64,000 bases of DNA from Enoplosus armatus (GCF_043641665.1 NC_092198.1:16335001-16399000); one strand, 5' to 3'. Counted from the stretch's first letter, positions 32,536-52,038 are shown. The notes: generated by a model not told the origin, from the sequence alone. Numbers and translations: made by a program.

Positions 32536-33964
32536 CACTTGAGTGCAATCTGGTATTGATATTACAAACAGCGAGCACACAGATGTTGGGAGACTTGTGG
32601 GGCTGCAGAGCCGAGGCTGCTCTTGCTGCCTCCAGGCCTGTTGCGGGTCACCTTCACTTGCCAAGTTAACAGACAGGAAAGCTGCCGCGCCCTCGTAGCC
32701 ATCTACACGTACAGGTTGACAAGGCTGAAACAGCATGTCAACTTCTACAGCCACCCCTGCTGCCCACTTAAGCAAAAAACCGAGCAGCATGTTAAGGGTC
32801 AAAGGCCTCACACTCCGATGCAATCTCCTGCAGACCAAGGTTATGTAACGTCAGGACTTTTCCCTGCTGGTACGAGGCAGACCTCCAAAAACATTACCCG
32901 TCACGTCTAAGGAGCGTCCAAGACTGTGTGTTAAGGCTGCTAGTTAAGCAGGAAAGGTGTTGCAGGGCTTTCTGACTCTATCGCCAGGTCTTGTCTTTAT
33001 CCTGCCGCTTGGGTCTTCTGCATGAACACACATACGCACACACATACACATCAACATGTGTGACCCATGCCCATGCCAAGGGATTAGTCCCCTCCAGGCC
33101 CCTGCCCACACAGCAGGCAGGCAATTGGGGAGCAATGCCAGGGCCTGCTTACAGAGATTTAGCCACTGCTTTACACTCCCTGGCTTGGTCAAACATACAC
33201 ACATGGCCTCCTTTGCCGTCTGCAGGACCCAGTGAATGGCCGCTGATCTGCGGCAGGGATAATAATGTGTGTGAACTGTGGTTTTAGCTGCAGAGAGACA
33301 GTGAGACATTGGCTTTGTAGGAGTGTATTAATGTGGGCAGATGTCAAAAGGAGCAGTCAGTGTAATGCAAATATATTGTTTGATATAAATGCCAAGCATG
33401 TGTCATGTCCATGCACTGCAGATCACTAATGACTTGATGTCAAGGGTGTTAACAATGAACTGCACGAGTGTTGCACAACAATTGCTGTTTGACTCAGCAC
33501 TGCTCATTTCAGCCTCCAACTCCATTACTGCTGCGATGATTCATGTGGTCTATTCACTGGTTTAATACAGTGATTAAGGTCCAGCCTTTAAGGGCAGTAC
33601 AGCAGAACCACAGCAACGTTTACATAATGTTTTTTTTCGATGCGTAATTTACTCTGTAGGCTTTTGAAGTCTCACCACATGGTCCATTTAGTAGCGGTTC
33701 TGGAGCTTTTGATCACATCACCTAATCCTCCATCAACCAATGGACTAAGCACGTTTAAGAAAGATTACATACATTTTGATAGAAGAAACAACACAATCAT
33801 CCTATTACAAATAAGAAGTAAAAGGCACTTTTCAATACACCAGTGGACTTTGGTGGCTAATGTTAGCTAATGGGGGTAAATTTTAGATAAACGTCACTGT
33901 GTAACTGACATTGCTGAGTCAAATTTACTCTCTTTATGGCTCTTCATTTTATCATATGAGGTGT

Positions 33965-33982
33965 GGGGGGGGGGGGGGGGGG
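33965..33982. repeat. Poly-G tract (18 G)
   Basis: Homopolymer in intergenic DNA. A dispersed-repeat-like stretch follows at about 34010-34130 (TGCCACTTGTGGCCACAGG, AATCCTACTTTAAGGAT). Confidence 0.9.
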
Positions 33983-34254
33983 TTCCCATACCTAATAATG
34001 ATGTCTTCAAAGTAAGTGACTCATGAGTATCTTGGGAAATGAAGGGAAATTTGATGACATTATACTGTAATTGCCACTTGTGGCCACAGGGGCTGCTATT
34101 CAACAAAAGTTACTAAATCCTACTTTAAGGATTAAAAATGGAAATTCAACTGGGCAAACTACATCTGCTGATGAAGATCGAGAAGCTCCATAACAGCTGC
34201 TAAAGTAGCCTGTCCTCCAAAGACAAGCCACAGCATCAGTCATCATCAATGTTG

Positions 34255-34375
34255 GGTTTCTTTTAACTTCTTTTAACCCTAACTTTACCAAAGTCATTAT
34301 TTTAATGCAAACCATGATCTGTCTCTAAACCTAACTAACCAAGTTGTTTTTGTGCCCAAAACTGACCAAACAATA
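34255..34375 (+). repeat. 'AACCTAACCAA' teleost repeat fragment
   Basis: AACCCTAACTTTACCAAAGT, AACCATGATCTGTCTCTAAA and CCTAACTAACCAAGTTG resemble a repeat common in fish intergenic DNA. Class unknown. Confidence 0.4.
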
Positions 34376-36494
34376 ACCCTATAGCCTTGTCACATCATAC
34401 AACTAATGTATTTTTTGATTTGTAATGGTTTTTGGAGGCACTGACAAATGAAAACGCTTCTATGTGTCGTTCTACAGCATCATAATAAAGTACAGCTTTA
34501 AATTCTCTGTGTTTATATGATACAAAGGGAGAAAAGGGCAGCTGGAATACAGTATGTCCTTTTGCAGTGTTTGCACAGTGTTTGCACAGTGGCCACACAG
34601 TGCTGGGATATCCCATGTATAAGTGGGGCTGATTCTGCTGAGGTGTGTTTGTGGTGGATAGAGATGACAAGGTGACACTGAGCCAAAGAAGGAAGTGTGA
34701 CACCGTCCATTAATGCACTGCTGGCATTGTAACTAATATTTTTACCAATTATCTGAAGCAAGTAAACAGATGGAGGAGAAATATCCCCGGCTCTGAACCC
34801 TTTTTTTCTCCCTCAACCTGCCGACTAATGCTGAGCCCACTTTAGCCAACGGCTGGTACTAATAGTACAGTACAAGCTTGGTCTACATGCACAGGAAATA
34901 TCTCTGGAGACCTGCTGATTTTACTCCTTGCATAAGCTCCTCAGTCAGCTGCAGGAAAAATAAAATATTAATCACGAGTGTTGAGCATTCTGTGGCAGCA
35001 CTGCAGGTTTATTTGTATGCCCGCTCAGGTGTGAAGAGTAAACAGGGCAGAGAGGAGCAACAGAGAGTCTAATCTGTGTATTCTGGAGGCAGCGGCCATC
35101 TCCTGTGCTGCTCTCTTCATCTTCCAGGACACGAAAACTCATCCATACAGCTGTCGACAACATAAGGCAACTCAGTCAACCCCGGACAGCCAACATCAGT
35201 ACCGAACATTATGATTCATACGGGGCTTTTTTTTATACTGTAACTACATGAAATATAGATTTATGTGCACATTGATCATTTATGTCATTATCATTCCTGC
35301 TGATTTATTTCTTCATCTCTGAGAGAAAACTCAGTTTCATAACAGATAGGTGCCAGTGGTGGTGTACAGTAGCTGGCTTCTGACTGCCTTTACTTGAATG
35401 TTTGGTGTATTAATTCAGTAGCTACATGTAGGAGATAAAATGTGTTAGACACTTGTGCTGTATATTAACCCAACGCAGTGGCCATGTAATATATGCTACC
35501 TTTGTTAAGCTTTTCTTGTTAGGCTGTTGTTGAGATGGTGTCAGAAACCCTTTACCTTTACATGCTTTGGTACCGTAGAAAAAATGTCTCTTCAACACGT
35601 CTGATGAAATGTCTCAACATTATTATTTTGCTTTTGTGTGACTTGTCCCCCAACTTCTTTTCATTCTTCTGGTAACTCTGTCAACAGTTCTACCAAGCTT
35701 CCTTATTTTTCACTTTTCTCACTTCCCTCCTGCGAACATCACCCTCAACCCCTGGGCCAACTCAACTTTTTTGGATTGGTTTTATTCATTCGAGCACGAG
35801 GACTGTGTGAAATTGGATGAAGGTTTCTCTGCAGCCTAACGACGGACAGTGGCTAGAGGAAAACGATTGGCTATATCTGAGAGAGACTTAGCCTTTTGTA
35901 ATGAGCTGCACATAAATAACTTCATTATTCTTTTGTCCGCGCAGAAGAAAAGGAAGGGTAGGCAGGCAAAGAGCAACCTTTTCCCCTTGCAAAGAACAGT
36001 GGAGAGTCCCATTCAGACTGACCACAGAGGTTATGTCAGCAGAAACATGCAGCCCATTCATTCTGGGAAGATAGCATCAGAGTTGCAGACACAGGCTACA
36101 AAGTCTGTATTAATACAGCCAGCAGTACTCTGAAACAGAGGGCAAGTGAGGGTGAGGTCTTTCACTTCATTCACTTGGAGCTGGGAGGGGGGGGCTGGTG
36201 GCAGGGTGTGCAATAAAGTCAGTGAGCCAGTAGATTTCCCTGCTGTGTGATTTCATCACCCTGCACACCTCCATACTGGACACAAAAGTTATAGGCACTG
36301 TGTAGTAGGAGGATGAGTGGGAGTTGTTAATGTCATAGTGTTATTATTCATAAGCAGGCAGGCACGAGGAGTGGAACGTGCTGTTTGATGGAGAAGTTAT
36401 CAGAAATGTTTTAGTAATAGCACTCCACCGATTCTACACAAGAAGATCAGTTAACTTGTCATGAAGAGCAGTGCTCAGCCTGTGAAAACAGTTG

Positions 36495-36715
36495 TATAAA
36501 TTCTGCTGCGGCTCTGAAGGGAGCTTTTTAAAGTAAGCCTGATGATGTAATTTATGTTAGGCTTGAGACATCAAATTTTTAACAGAATGCATGAGTTACT
36601 AACTTGAGGGTAGAGCTTGAAAGAAGTGGGCATTTACCAGGCAGGGAACAGCTTACTGAGTTGTAGGATCCAGCATTTTTGAGTTTGGTCCGTACTAGAG
36701 ACTAAAGGTCAGGAT
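36495..36715 (+). repeat. Dispersed repeat related to 41200-41500
   Basis: Shares an ordered series with the 41.2-kb copy: CTGATGATGTAAT, GGCTTGAGACATCAA, GGGCATTTACCAGGCAGGGA, GGATCCAGCATTTTT and a GACTAAAGGTCAGG end. Both copies are in the same orientation. Non-coding. Confidence 0.6.
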
Positions 36716-36800
36716 TAGGGCTGCAACTAACGATTATTGTCACGATTACTCGGTTAATTGTTTAGTCTATAAATTGTAAAAAAAAAAAAAAAAAAGTGAG
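36716..36800 (+). repeat. 'GCTGCAACTAACGATTA' family, short copy with A-run
   Basis: GGGCTGCAACTAACGATTAT, TGTCACGATTACTCGG and GTTTAGTCTATAAATTGT followed by about 18 A. It directly follows another repeat. Confidence 0.65.
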
Positions 36801-39800
36801 AAATGCATCTGTTGCATCAATTTTGATATTTATATTTTGAAGTCCCCTAACTTAATGAAAGTGCCATGCTTAATTGATGGAGTGCCATCTAGTCAGTCAA
36901 GGCAAGCCCAAGTCATGTCTTATTAAGTCAAGTCACAATTTCATAAGCTAATTGCGAGTCAATTGCAAGTCTCCATTGAATAAGAATAAGAATAAGTAAT
37001 CTTGACTCAAAGGTCCACTTACTCGCTTTTTCTTGATATTTGAATCTCATCTCATGGCTTTTAACAGTGAATGGAGCTAGCTCATCATCAAGTGGCCTAA
37101 GGGGTAGAAAATTTAAGATAGAAGAAAAGAACATTTACGATGATCACTGATGTTGTGCTTCAAGTTAAGGCAAGCAGAATAATCTGGACATCCGAGGTTT
37201 GACCGAGGTCTGTAGGCCACCACTCGGAGTGCTGCCATCTAAACTGAACTGCACGGAGATAAACAGTCGTAGTGCTGCTGAGTCACTTCTCTGGATTCAC
37301 ACTCCTCGGTCTGGCCTCCACTCGTTTTCACATCAACATCACTCACCGCAGATGATTCAGCTTTGTTACACAGCCCTGTGTCATGCCAGAGAGGCATCCT
37401 GAGTTTCGGAGAGACGTCTGCAGGGGTAAACACAGGGAGCTAATCTTCATCAGGTTTTCTGAGCTTGAATTAATCATCGGCAGGGTCTCCTCACAGCTCT
37501 CAAGGCGGTGTCGGCCCTGTCACATCAGATAAGGCTGGCTACCTCTGATGCGCTGAACGGAAAGAGCAGGCCAGCCAGGTTGCATTCTGCTGACTGGCTG
37601 GAACCACATGTCAGCCTGAATGCAGTTTCCTACGAGGCTGATACTGCTCTCATCCAAGAACGTGTTTCCTGACCCTATTGCCTGCATCGCCTCAAGTTAC
37701 GGATAACCAACTGGTCAGGTTTGTTTTGCTCTGGGAGAGGAGAAGAATGTGCTGTTTGTACACAAGCCGAGCAAAACAATCTCATGCGATCTGTCCTAAA
37801 TATCCAGTCACATACACATGATCGCTAAGTCATCCGCATGTCTCTGCCAGAGAGCCAGCCAGGATCAGCCCCAGCCATGAATGCACCCAACAAAACACAT
37901 TGTTTCATCAAAAAGGAAAAATGGCAGCTGCAGTATTGTGGACTGTGGATAATCTGGCAGCAAGAGCCTTTGTGGATTTGTGCTCGTGAGCATTCCCGCT
38001 TTGTGGACGGGTGTGAAGAGCAGGTTGCATAAGAGGATCACCTCCGTAATGGTGTAATTCAGGATTCCTGCTCAACACGGCCTTTTAATGTGCGTCTTAA
38101 AGAGAGGGTGGGCAAAAGTGTTTCCTTTACTGGAGGGCCGTTACTACAGGAAGATGCTGGCACATAGGGATTACCCACAGAGGCAGGAATTAGGGAAGAG
38201 ATGGAGGGAAAAGCAAGCGACAGCCCAGAGGGGAATTATGATGTGTAAAATGGGGAAAGCAAGAGGGGGGAGAAAATTAAAAGACTGAAAACAGGAGGGG
38301 GAACGAACAGTTTCAACGTATTCAAAAGTATTCAAAAAGAATAAAAAAACGACTGGCTCTAAATATTGTTCAAAAGACAACTGACTTTGACTACTGCGAG
38401 CTTTGTAGCCACACCAATAAATAACCTAAATGAGCAACTTTTGTTATTTGGAGTGTAAAGCTTCCTTTAAGTTAGCTGAAGCATTTGTATCAGTATCAAT
38501 ATTCTATTTTATTTAGATGTAACTGCCAACAATGGTGGCTTTGCAACCACACAGTTTGTTGACACTTCGGTAGTTACCAAGTGGCAGATATCGCAGACTC
38601 GAAATTACAAGAGTAACAGGCTGGAAGTACTAAGAGGCTGGCAAGAATGTTTTCCCAACGTGCAAGCGAAATCAAATATGCATCATTTCCAAAATGTCAA
38701 ACCAATTCTTTAAGCTTTCTGCAACATTGCTTTCCTGAATCAATATTTCTCTCTGTTAATTTGAGTGTTATTTTGTTATATGTTATATTGCAAGATCCTG
38801 GAACATTTTGTCTTACAATGTCATTATTTTGCATTTTTGTCAAAAGCGTAACCTATGGTACAGTTTACAAAAGCATGGAGGCATGACTCTACACATTTTT
38901 AAATATCTAGCAACTGTCATTATGTCAAAGGACTGCTTTGTATTCATTAACAACCTGTGCTTAAGCTTGTAAAACAACAGTTATAAAGCTCCAGAAATCT
39001 CAACGTGATGTCCATTTGGGCAGAGGGACAAGACCAAGTTCCATTTTTAGAGCTGGATATCATGGGATTTTTGTGCCTTATGTTATGTTTGAATATTGTG
39101 AGGTTTCATAGAAATCCGTCCCCTTTTCACATTATTACATTGATGTCATTGGCATTAAGTGGTCTGCTTAGTGAGTAGGCCGGGAATTCAAAAGGGATTA
39201 AACTCATTCATCCTCCAATCCACGCAGATGAATGGACACACACGACCAAGACGCTCCCGTTCGAGTACAGCTTCGTGCCGACGAGCACAGTGTGAAAGGC
39301 AGAGGGGTGGTCACCCTGGAGCCAGGTTATGGATTTATTTTTGATTTGACATCATCTAACAGATTGGCAGGGCACTTGTTGAGTTGAGAGCAGATCTCTC
39401 GCTGGCCTCCAGGGGGCAGAGCGGCCTCAGTGCCCCTGGGCGACTCTGCCCTGTGCTCTGGGCTTAGCTGCTCGTTACATTAAAACAGCGGCTTCTGTGA
39501 CAGAGTCAGCATTATGAAAGCTAAGAGGATTAGCTGATGGACATTTCTGGCGTTCCCGGTCAATTATCAAAATGAAAAGCAGTGACTGGGCAGGGCTGGC
39601 ATGCTCTGTGGCACAGAAGAGCTCCTCTCTCTCCTCCTCATCTCCACTCTGGCTCTCTATCTCTCACTCAGCTTCTAGTCTGTCACAGGTTACTGAGGTT
39701 CAGGGGAAAAAAAATAAATAAAATAAAGTCATCATTTGTGCGTTTTTGAACATGAAAGTTTTTGCGTGTGCGTGTGTGTGTGTGTGAGCCACGGATTAAA

Positions 39801-39987
39801 AAAGAGCATTTAAATTTTAATGTTTCTAAAGTGCAAAACTGTATGTTATGCAACTGTATAAAAACAGGCCTGCACGTCAGCCAGCCATCCGTGCTCAAGT
39901 CTAACTCCTCCAACCATGTGCATGATCACCCCCCCCCCCAACCCACATGCACACACTCTCTAACACTGCTTGCTTTCACTGCCCTAC

Positions 39988-39997
39988 TGTGTGTGTG

Positions 39998-40038
<41 letters not shown>

Positions 40039-40043
40039 ATGTG
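39988..40043. repeat. (TG)n microsatellite
   Basis: Long TG array with a few TGCG interruptions, intergenic. A shorter TG array lies at about 39770-39787. Confidence 0.95.
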
Positions 40044-40891
40044 TGAACCCCCCTGTGATTGCTTAACAGGCTATCAGTGTAGGAGGAGTCTCCACTCCCT
40101 ATGATGCACATGTGATGTTGGAGAGTTGGCGATGATGAAGAGGAGTTGTGGGGGATGCAGGGAGGCTGGGGAGGAGGAGGTGGGTTGTTTTGGTATATCC
40201 ATAAAAGTGGCATTCCACAGCTGCCCGTGTTAAGGATCTGCCCCGGGGATTCACACAACGCTGCAAACGTAATCAACCGAGTCAATGTGCCACCACGGCT
40301 GCAGTGGACACATCTCTCCAGCAATGACACCCCTGCCTCCCCCTCCATCCTCAACGCCAGCAACATTCCCTCTTATCACCCAACTTTCTAATACACCGGT
40401 TAGACCTCACTGGAGCACGGCGGAGGTGAGGCTGTATATCCATGTGTGCCTGAAAAAGATAAGAAAACTAACTGCTGAACCGTTTCATTATTTTTTTTAC
40501 CCCGTCACAAACAGCCAGGGAGGTAAACAGTTTTTTTTTGCTGCGGGAGACAGTTGCCTGAAATATAAAGTGACGAACGGTAATCCTAGCTCACTACACG
40601 GCAGGCCGAATAATATTCAATCCCAGTTATCACTTCAGGGACAATGTCATCGCACCTCTGTATTACAGATGGTCCTGCAGCATGGGCAGATTTGATATAG
40701 GTATTCAGGGGCCGGTTAGATACAGCTTGAAAAATGTCTCCATCTGGTGTTACTGCAGTTGACCTAGTAGGCCGTAAATCTTACGTTGTGATAAACAAAC
40801 AGCACATCACATCTAATATGGATAGGGCTGGGTATGATGATTGAAATGTTCTGCTGCCAAAATTATACTTTTCACTTCAGTGCGAGGAATA

Positions 40892-41162
40892 TTAAAGGCA
40901 GAGTAAGGATTTTCCTTTAAAAAACAACGTATAGACTCATACAACAATAATCCCGCTCTATTTTTTGTTTGGGATGTTTCAGGCCGTCAACCTTTGGGCT
41001 GTGGGTGTGCTGCCCCCAGCCAGTAACGGCGCAGAGTGTGAGGGCGGGACTCTATAAATAAACACATCCAGGAGGAAGCTACGAGCTGAAGAGGAGGGTC
41101 CAACTTTGAATGGGTTTACAATACAAAGCGCGACTGACAAATCCTACTCATTCTGCCTTTAA
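40892..41162. mobile_element. TTAA-flanked MITE (piggyBac-like termini)
   Basis: Starts TTAAAGGCAGAGTAAGGATT and ends AATCCTACTCATTCTGCCTT plus TAA, so the 271-bp unit has terminal inverted repeats and TTAA at both ends, as piggyBac-type elements do. The interior has GCCCCCAGCCAGTAACGG and GGGCGGGACTCTATAAATAA. There is no transposase, so it would be non-autonomous. Confidence 0.65.
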
Positions 41163-41199
41163 CTTTCTTTCATTTAACAACATGCGCCAAACGCCAAAT

Positions 41200-41500
41200 G
41201 CATCAACGTTTAAGGGGACTTCCAGCTATTTTACACACAATGATGAGTACTATTTAAACAGCTGCCTCCAGTCGCTCTGGAGGAGATTTTCAATTTTGAG
41301 AAAATTACTCTGATGATGTCATCTGTATGTATCTGTTTGGGCTTGAGACATCAATTTTGTTTTGGAGGTCTGGACATTTATCAGACAGGGAAGGTTGAAT
41401 GAAGGATAAATGAAATATGCTATCAAATTGCATTTTGGGAAGTGCAGGATCCAGCTTTTTTTGGAACTTGACCGACACTAGGAGCTAAAACTCAGGGTAC
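41200..41500 (+). repeat. Dispersed repeat related to 36495-36715
   Basis: TTTAAGGGGACTTCCAGCTA, CTGCCTCCAGTCGCTCTGGA, CTCTGATGATGTCATC, GGCTTGAGACATCAA, CATTTATCAGACAGGGAAGG and GCAGGATCCAGCTTTTTT. Non-coding. Confidence 0.6.
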
Positions 41501-42100
41501 CCTGACCTCTGCCGCTTTGATTTCGACCGCAAGGCCCCCAGCTTTACGAAACTGCAATAATAAACTGTATTAATGTTGTCTTAGCACAAGCTGCCATACA
41601 AGAACTTAACTTCCAATTAACCTGGAAATATATGACCAAAGAATACATAAATAAGACGAAGGCTTTACTATAGAGTGCAATATGTCTATCCTGTACCATT
41701 TCATTTGAGTGTGAAATATATCCACTATATAGTGACCTCTAAAATTCCAACAGTGGAACAAAAAAGTAAGGTCTGTGGCATGTACACTACTTTAAAGATG
41801 AATGGAAAAATGACAGTTGTGTGACATTACACCTGTCAATGATGACGCAAAATGACGATGACTCATAAGTGTCCAATATCTCAATTTACTGCTCACTACA
41901 GAGTAAACTGTCTATCATATAGGGAGCGCTGAATGAGTGAAGAGGGGGGTGATTTTGGAAAGAGATTAAGAATTTGATGCCAATTTTTGATACTTGATGC
42001 TTTCGTCACATTTTGGTCAGGACAAGTATTGCGGTTCAATACCCAGCCCTAACATCTGAGACAAAACTTTACCAGTGATGCATATTTGGAAAAGACAATT

Positions 42101-42106
42101 TTTAAT
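42101..42106 (-). terminator. Candidate cpsf2 poly(A) signal ATTAAA
   Basis: TTTAAT on the plus strand, ATTAAA in the transcript, about 380 nt after the stop. A TTTTG-rich stretch lies downstream. It is the best of few candidates, and unproven. Confidence 0.3.
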
Positions 42107-42454
42107 GACAGAATCGGAGGGGGGAAGCATCCTTTAGTCCATCCAGTGCATTAGGATGTTACTGTACAGTGGGAGGAGAACCTCAGCATTGTAGAGTGTG
42201 TTCACACAGAGAGGTCAGTCCGGGGGAAAACATCTGCCTCTCACTTTGTGGAGGTAAACTAACAATAAAAGGAAAAAAAGGTTACCTAGAAAAAAGAACT
42301 ATAAAAAAGGGAAAATGTACAACAAGGTTTGCTGTGGAACAGCTGGAGCCGCCCACAAGGCAGAGTGTGGTACACTCTTCTCCTCTGGGTAAAGTCCTCG
42401 TAAAGGATTGTCTCTGTATTGCCGTGGTGTGTTCTTCTGCGGTGTGTCCTCCTC

Positions 42455-42457
<3 letters not shown>

Positions 42458-42484
<27 letters not shown>
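42458..42484 (-). repeat. (CAG)9 in the cpsf2 3' UTR, in frame after the stop
   Basis: Nine CTG units on the plus strand, so (CAG)9 in the transcript, with no base between them and the TAG stop. Three GAG triplets follow. Confidence 0.97.
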
Positions 42485-49409
<6,925 letters not shown>

Positions 49410-49427
49410 TTTTCTTCAGTTTTCACG

Positions 49428-51188
49428 CTGAAAGTACAAGGTTAGCATTGGTTAGGTAAAGCTGGCCACAACACAACCGTCCGAATAAACAAAACAATAT
49501 CCCCTATGTTAAGCGGTGCGGCTCTTAATGACTTCGCTTATAACTAAGCACAAAGGCACTCATTCAATTCTACAAAGAAAACCAACAAAACACGGTTCGA
49601 TCGGTAAGTAAATTAAAGGTAAACGGTTCGCTTGCTAGCCACAGGTAGTTCGCAAAGAAATAACGTGAACAAATTACCCGGCAAAGTCTGTCTATTTAGC
49701 ATGCTAGCTATATTTCAGCTTGTGGGTGTAAGCTAAGTGACTTGGATCGACAAAGGAACGTGCAGCATACCATTAAATATGAGATGATATAATTTTTCTC
49801 CCGTTGGAAGAGAAAACAGATTTGTGGATTTTCTATAATTCCAACATTAAGACATTTTGGCTAGCGTTGTTGAATACACACTTGACTAGCAGACATGTTA
49901 GCTGCTGCGTCATGTGTGAAAGGGCAAAAGAACGTACCAACTATGGCGGTGTTAATTCAAACTAATATGAAAAATGACCGAATGCTCATTTTATTGTATA
50001 ATATTTTAACAAATGTGCTTTAATATTGTCAATTAAAATTGATTGAAAGTGATATAATGGCCAACCATAAAGGCCATATGGTAATAATAGTGTTTTTATT
50101 GTTCAAGTAACACTGTCCTGGTTGCACAGTTGGTAGAGTCCAATGTCCTCTGCCTGGTGAATGAAGAGCTGAAGGCCACGGCTTGTGTAAACAGAAGGTA
50201 ATATTTTAGATATTCCAACGTCGTATCTCTGTATTGTTTGAGTCATCGTACTCAAACGTGTTTACTGTGCTAAACACAACTAACACAACTTATTGTTTTA
50301 AGTGAGAAACCATTCTCAACCAAAACCTCACACTGTTTCTAATGCTAGCTAGCCAGTAGCTGCTGGCTGTGGTGCAATTACGTTAGCTTAGTTGGTGTTA
50401 AAAAAACAGTCTGCAAGCAAGATATATTTTTGGCATTTCAGATCTATTATGTGGGTAGCTGTAATGTAACGCACAGTGCAAATGGGAGATGACAACTACC
50501 GCATGTATAGTTTGAAATAATCATTGTGTTACACTCGCTATTTTTTAAAAAGGCTAATTAATACCAATTAGCCTGGCAAACGTTAGCAACGATGAAATGG
50601 CCTTGCCTGTCAGCGTAGTCCAGTTGGTGTGCTCACAAATAAGCTTGTCCAAAGGCTGAAAAAAGAACTGCCATCAGTTATGATTTGTCATATATAGTTT
50701 TAGTTGTGTATCAATTCCCAATAAGAAACACGTCCAATCAGCTTATTTATTATTATGCAGTAACCTTAGTGTCACACTAGTTTTCTGGAAGTCATATATA
50801 TAAATATCCAGTATTCCTTCCTATGCAAATGTTGCACAACTGGTGTAGTAATAGACTGAGATTACCAGATCTGCACTGCAGAGAAGCACGATTTGGGGTG
50901 AGCTGTCAGAATCAAAATCAGAATCAAAACCAGAAACTGTTTATTGCCAAGTAACATACATTACAAGGAATTTGCTGTGGTCTGAAGGTGCTATTGTTTT
51001 GATAACAAATAAGTAGAATATAAAAGGTAAAATAAGAATAAGAATAAAAATAAGATGTGATGATTATGTCAGTTTGAAGCTTGTGGGAAATTGGAACTTT
51101 AAGACAGCATCACTCCATCTAACTGCAAATGTATCAGTATAAAATCAGTGCCACAGAGCTCATGTAACAATGTGTCTTTCTTCTGTAG
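49428..51188. promoter_or_regulatory. Divergent cpsf2 / ndufb1 promoter interval
   Basis: The two genes point away from each other with 1.8 kb between their start codons; human CPSF2 and NDUFB1 share the same head-to-head arrangement. Both start-codon exons have an acceptor just upstream (49428 and 51188), so each gene has at least one untranslated first exon in this interval. A YY1-like ATGGCGG lies near 49944. A possible ndufb1 leader exon ends AGAAG before GTAATA at 50198. A teleost repeat occupies about 50905-51058. Confidence 0.6.
50905..51058 (+). repeat. 'AGAATCAGAA...TTTATTGCCAAG' teleost repeat
   Basis: AGAATCAAAATCAGAATCAA, CTGTTTATTGCCAAGTAACA and TACAAGGAATTTGCTGTGGT, ending in an (AATAAG)n-like tail (GAATAAGAATAAAAATAAG). 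Probably a retroelement 3' end. It sits in the ndufb1 5' intron. Confidence 0.55.
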
Positions 51189-51193
51189 GAACC

Positions 51194-51333
51194 ATGGTCA
51201 ACTTTTTAGCACTTGCCCGTGAGCATTGGGTGAACATATTGGTGCCCATGGGCTTTGTGATTGGATGGTACCTTGACAAACAGCAGGACCAGAAGCTGAC
51301 AGCTTTTAGGAACAAAAGTGTTCTGTTCAGCAG
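51194..51333 (+). CDS. ndufb1: ndufb1 coding exon 1
   Basis: Residues 1-46 plus two bases of Arg47. Includes the membrane segment and AFRNKSVLF. Donor GTAAGA. Confidence 0.97.
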
Positions 51334-51839
51334 GTAAGAATAAAAAATAAAAAAATTCCACCAATGTCTAAAGTAGAACAGGTCCCCTTGGGTTATCAGT
51401 GAATTAAGTTGCTATTTATTTCAAAGTCAGGTGATGATGATTTTCCTTTGAACTAATTACTATGTATTTAAGTCAGCAGAATGCTTAGTGATAAAGAGAA
51501 AACACAGAATTGCAGGTGTAACACTCAACTAGTCAATAGTTACTCTACTTTGGTAAACCCAACCAAACATCTATGAGATGGCATCCATTTCAGTGCTCTA
51601 CCAAAAAGCTCTGGTTTTGTATTTTACCTTGTCCATTTGCCATATCTAAGCCAGAACAGAACTGTGTGAGTACAATTAGTTATTTTTGTATTTGATTGTG
51701 ATAGTAAGCATTTCAAAAACATGCCTGACTTAAAAGGTCATGTAATGCCAATGTCACTCAGGGTGTAAGCTTATGCAACTTCCTGACTTCTGTTCTCTTC
51801 AGGGAGCTGAAGCCTGGTGAGGAGGTGACCTGGAAGTAA
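51194..51839 (+). CDS. ndufb1: ndufb1, NADH:ubiquinone oxidoreductase subunit B1
   Basis: Accessory subunit of the membrane arm of mitochondrial complex I. Two coding exons, 51194-51333 and 51803-51839, give exactly 58 aa, the same length as human. [20 protein letters not shown] starts the protein; this single membrane-spanning segment is followed by the conserved LTAFRNKS and an EEVTWK C-terminus. ATG context is ACCATGG. The start-codon exon has only 5 nt of UTR after its acceptor TTCTGTAG, so the leader is spliced. It is divergent from cpsf2 and convergent with riox1. Confidence 0.97.
51334..51802 (+). other. ndufb1 coding intron
   Basis: 469 bp. Nothing recognised. Confidence 0.7.
51803..51839 (+). 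CDS. ndufb1: ndufb1 coding exon 2 (stop codon)
   Basis: Completes Arg47, then [11 protein letters not shown] and TAA at 51837-51839. Acceptor CTCTTCAG. Confidence 0.97.
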
Positions 51840-51944
51840 ACTACCCCTACCTGGAATGTGTCCTGTCATCTGTGGTGTGAATGACTGATGGGTCTGAATA
51901 TTTAAGAAGGCTCCTGTATCTGTTTTTGAGTTGTATCAACCAAT

Positions 51945-51950
51945 AATAAA
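51945..51950 (+). terminator. ndufb1: ndufb1 poly(A) signal AATAAA
   Basis: Canonical hexamer 106 nt after the stop codon. Cleavage is expected around 51960-51980. Confidence 0.8.
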
Positions 51951-52038
51951 AATGCCCTTTCTCATCCAAATCAGTTGGTACTTGTTGGTGATTTTGGTTG
52001 CATAACACAAGACACCATTTAGTTTTTAAAAAAACTTG

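Larger units (their letters stand above)
40824..42053. mobile_element. Inverted-repeat-bounded composite element (tentative)
   Basis: TAGGGCTGGGTATGATGATT at 40825 and ATACCCAGCCCTAA at about 42040 are inverted copies of a TAGGGCTGGGTAT end that is common in fish. Between them lie a TTAA-flanked element (40892-41162) and a second repeat (41200-41500). It could be one nested element or a chance pairing of two separate fragments. Confidence 0.4.
30961..42084. other. Intergenic region between slc24a4 and cpsf2
   Basis: About 11 kb with no coding block I can support. It contains two dispersed inverted-repeat elements (32093-32535 and 40824-42053 with a nested element), several teleost repeat fragments, and TG and G tracts. 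Short open frames here are not conserved-looking. In this orientation cpsf2 transcription runs towards slc24a4, so cpsf2 3' UTR may reach about 42085. Confidence 0.7.

Noticed and set aside
30961..40823. Extra gene between slc24a4 and cpsf2
   Set aside because: Frames here are short, lack recognisable domains and do not link by splice sites. Transposon and simple-repeat content explains much of the structure.
49940..50200. Exact ndufb1 transcription start and leader exon
   Set aside because: A donor-like AGAAG/GTAATA at 50198 is plausible, but without transcript data several other donors fit as well, so no exon is claimed.
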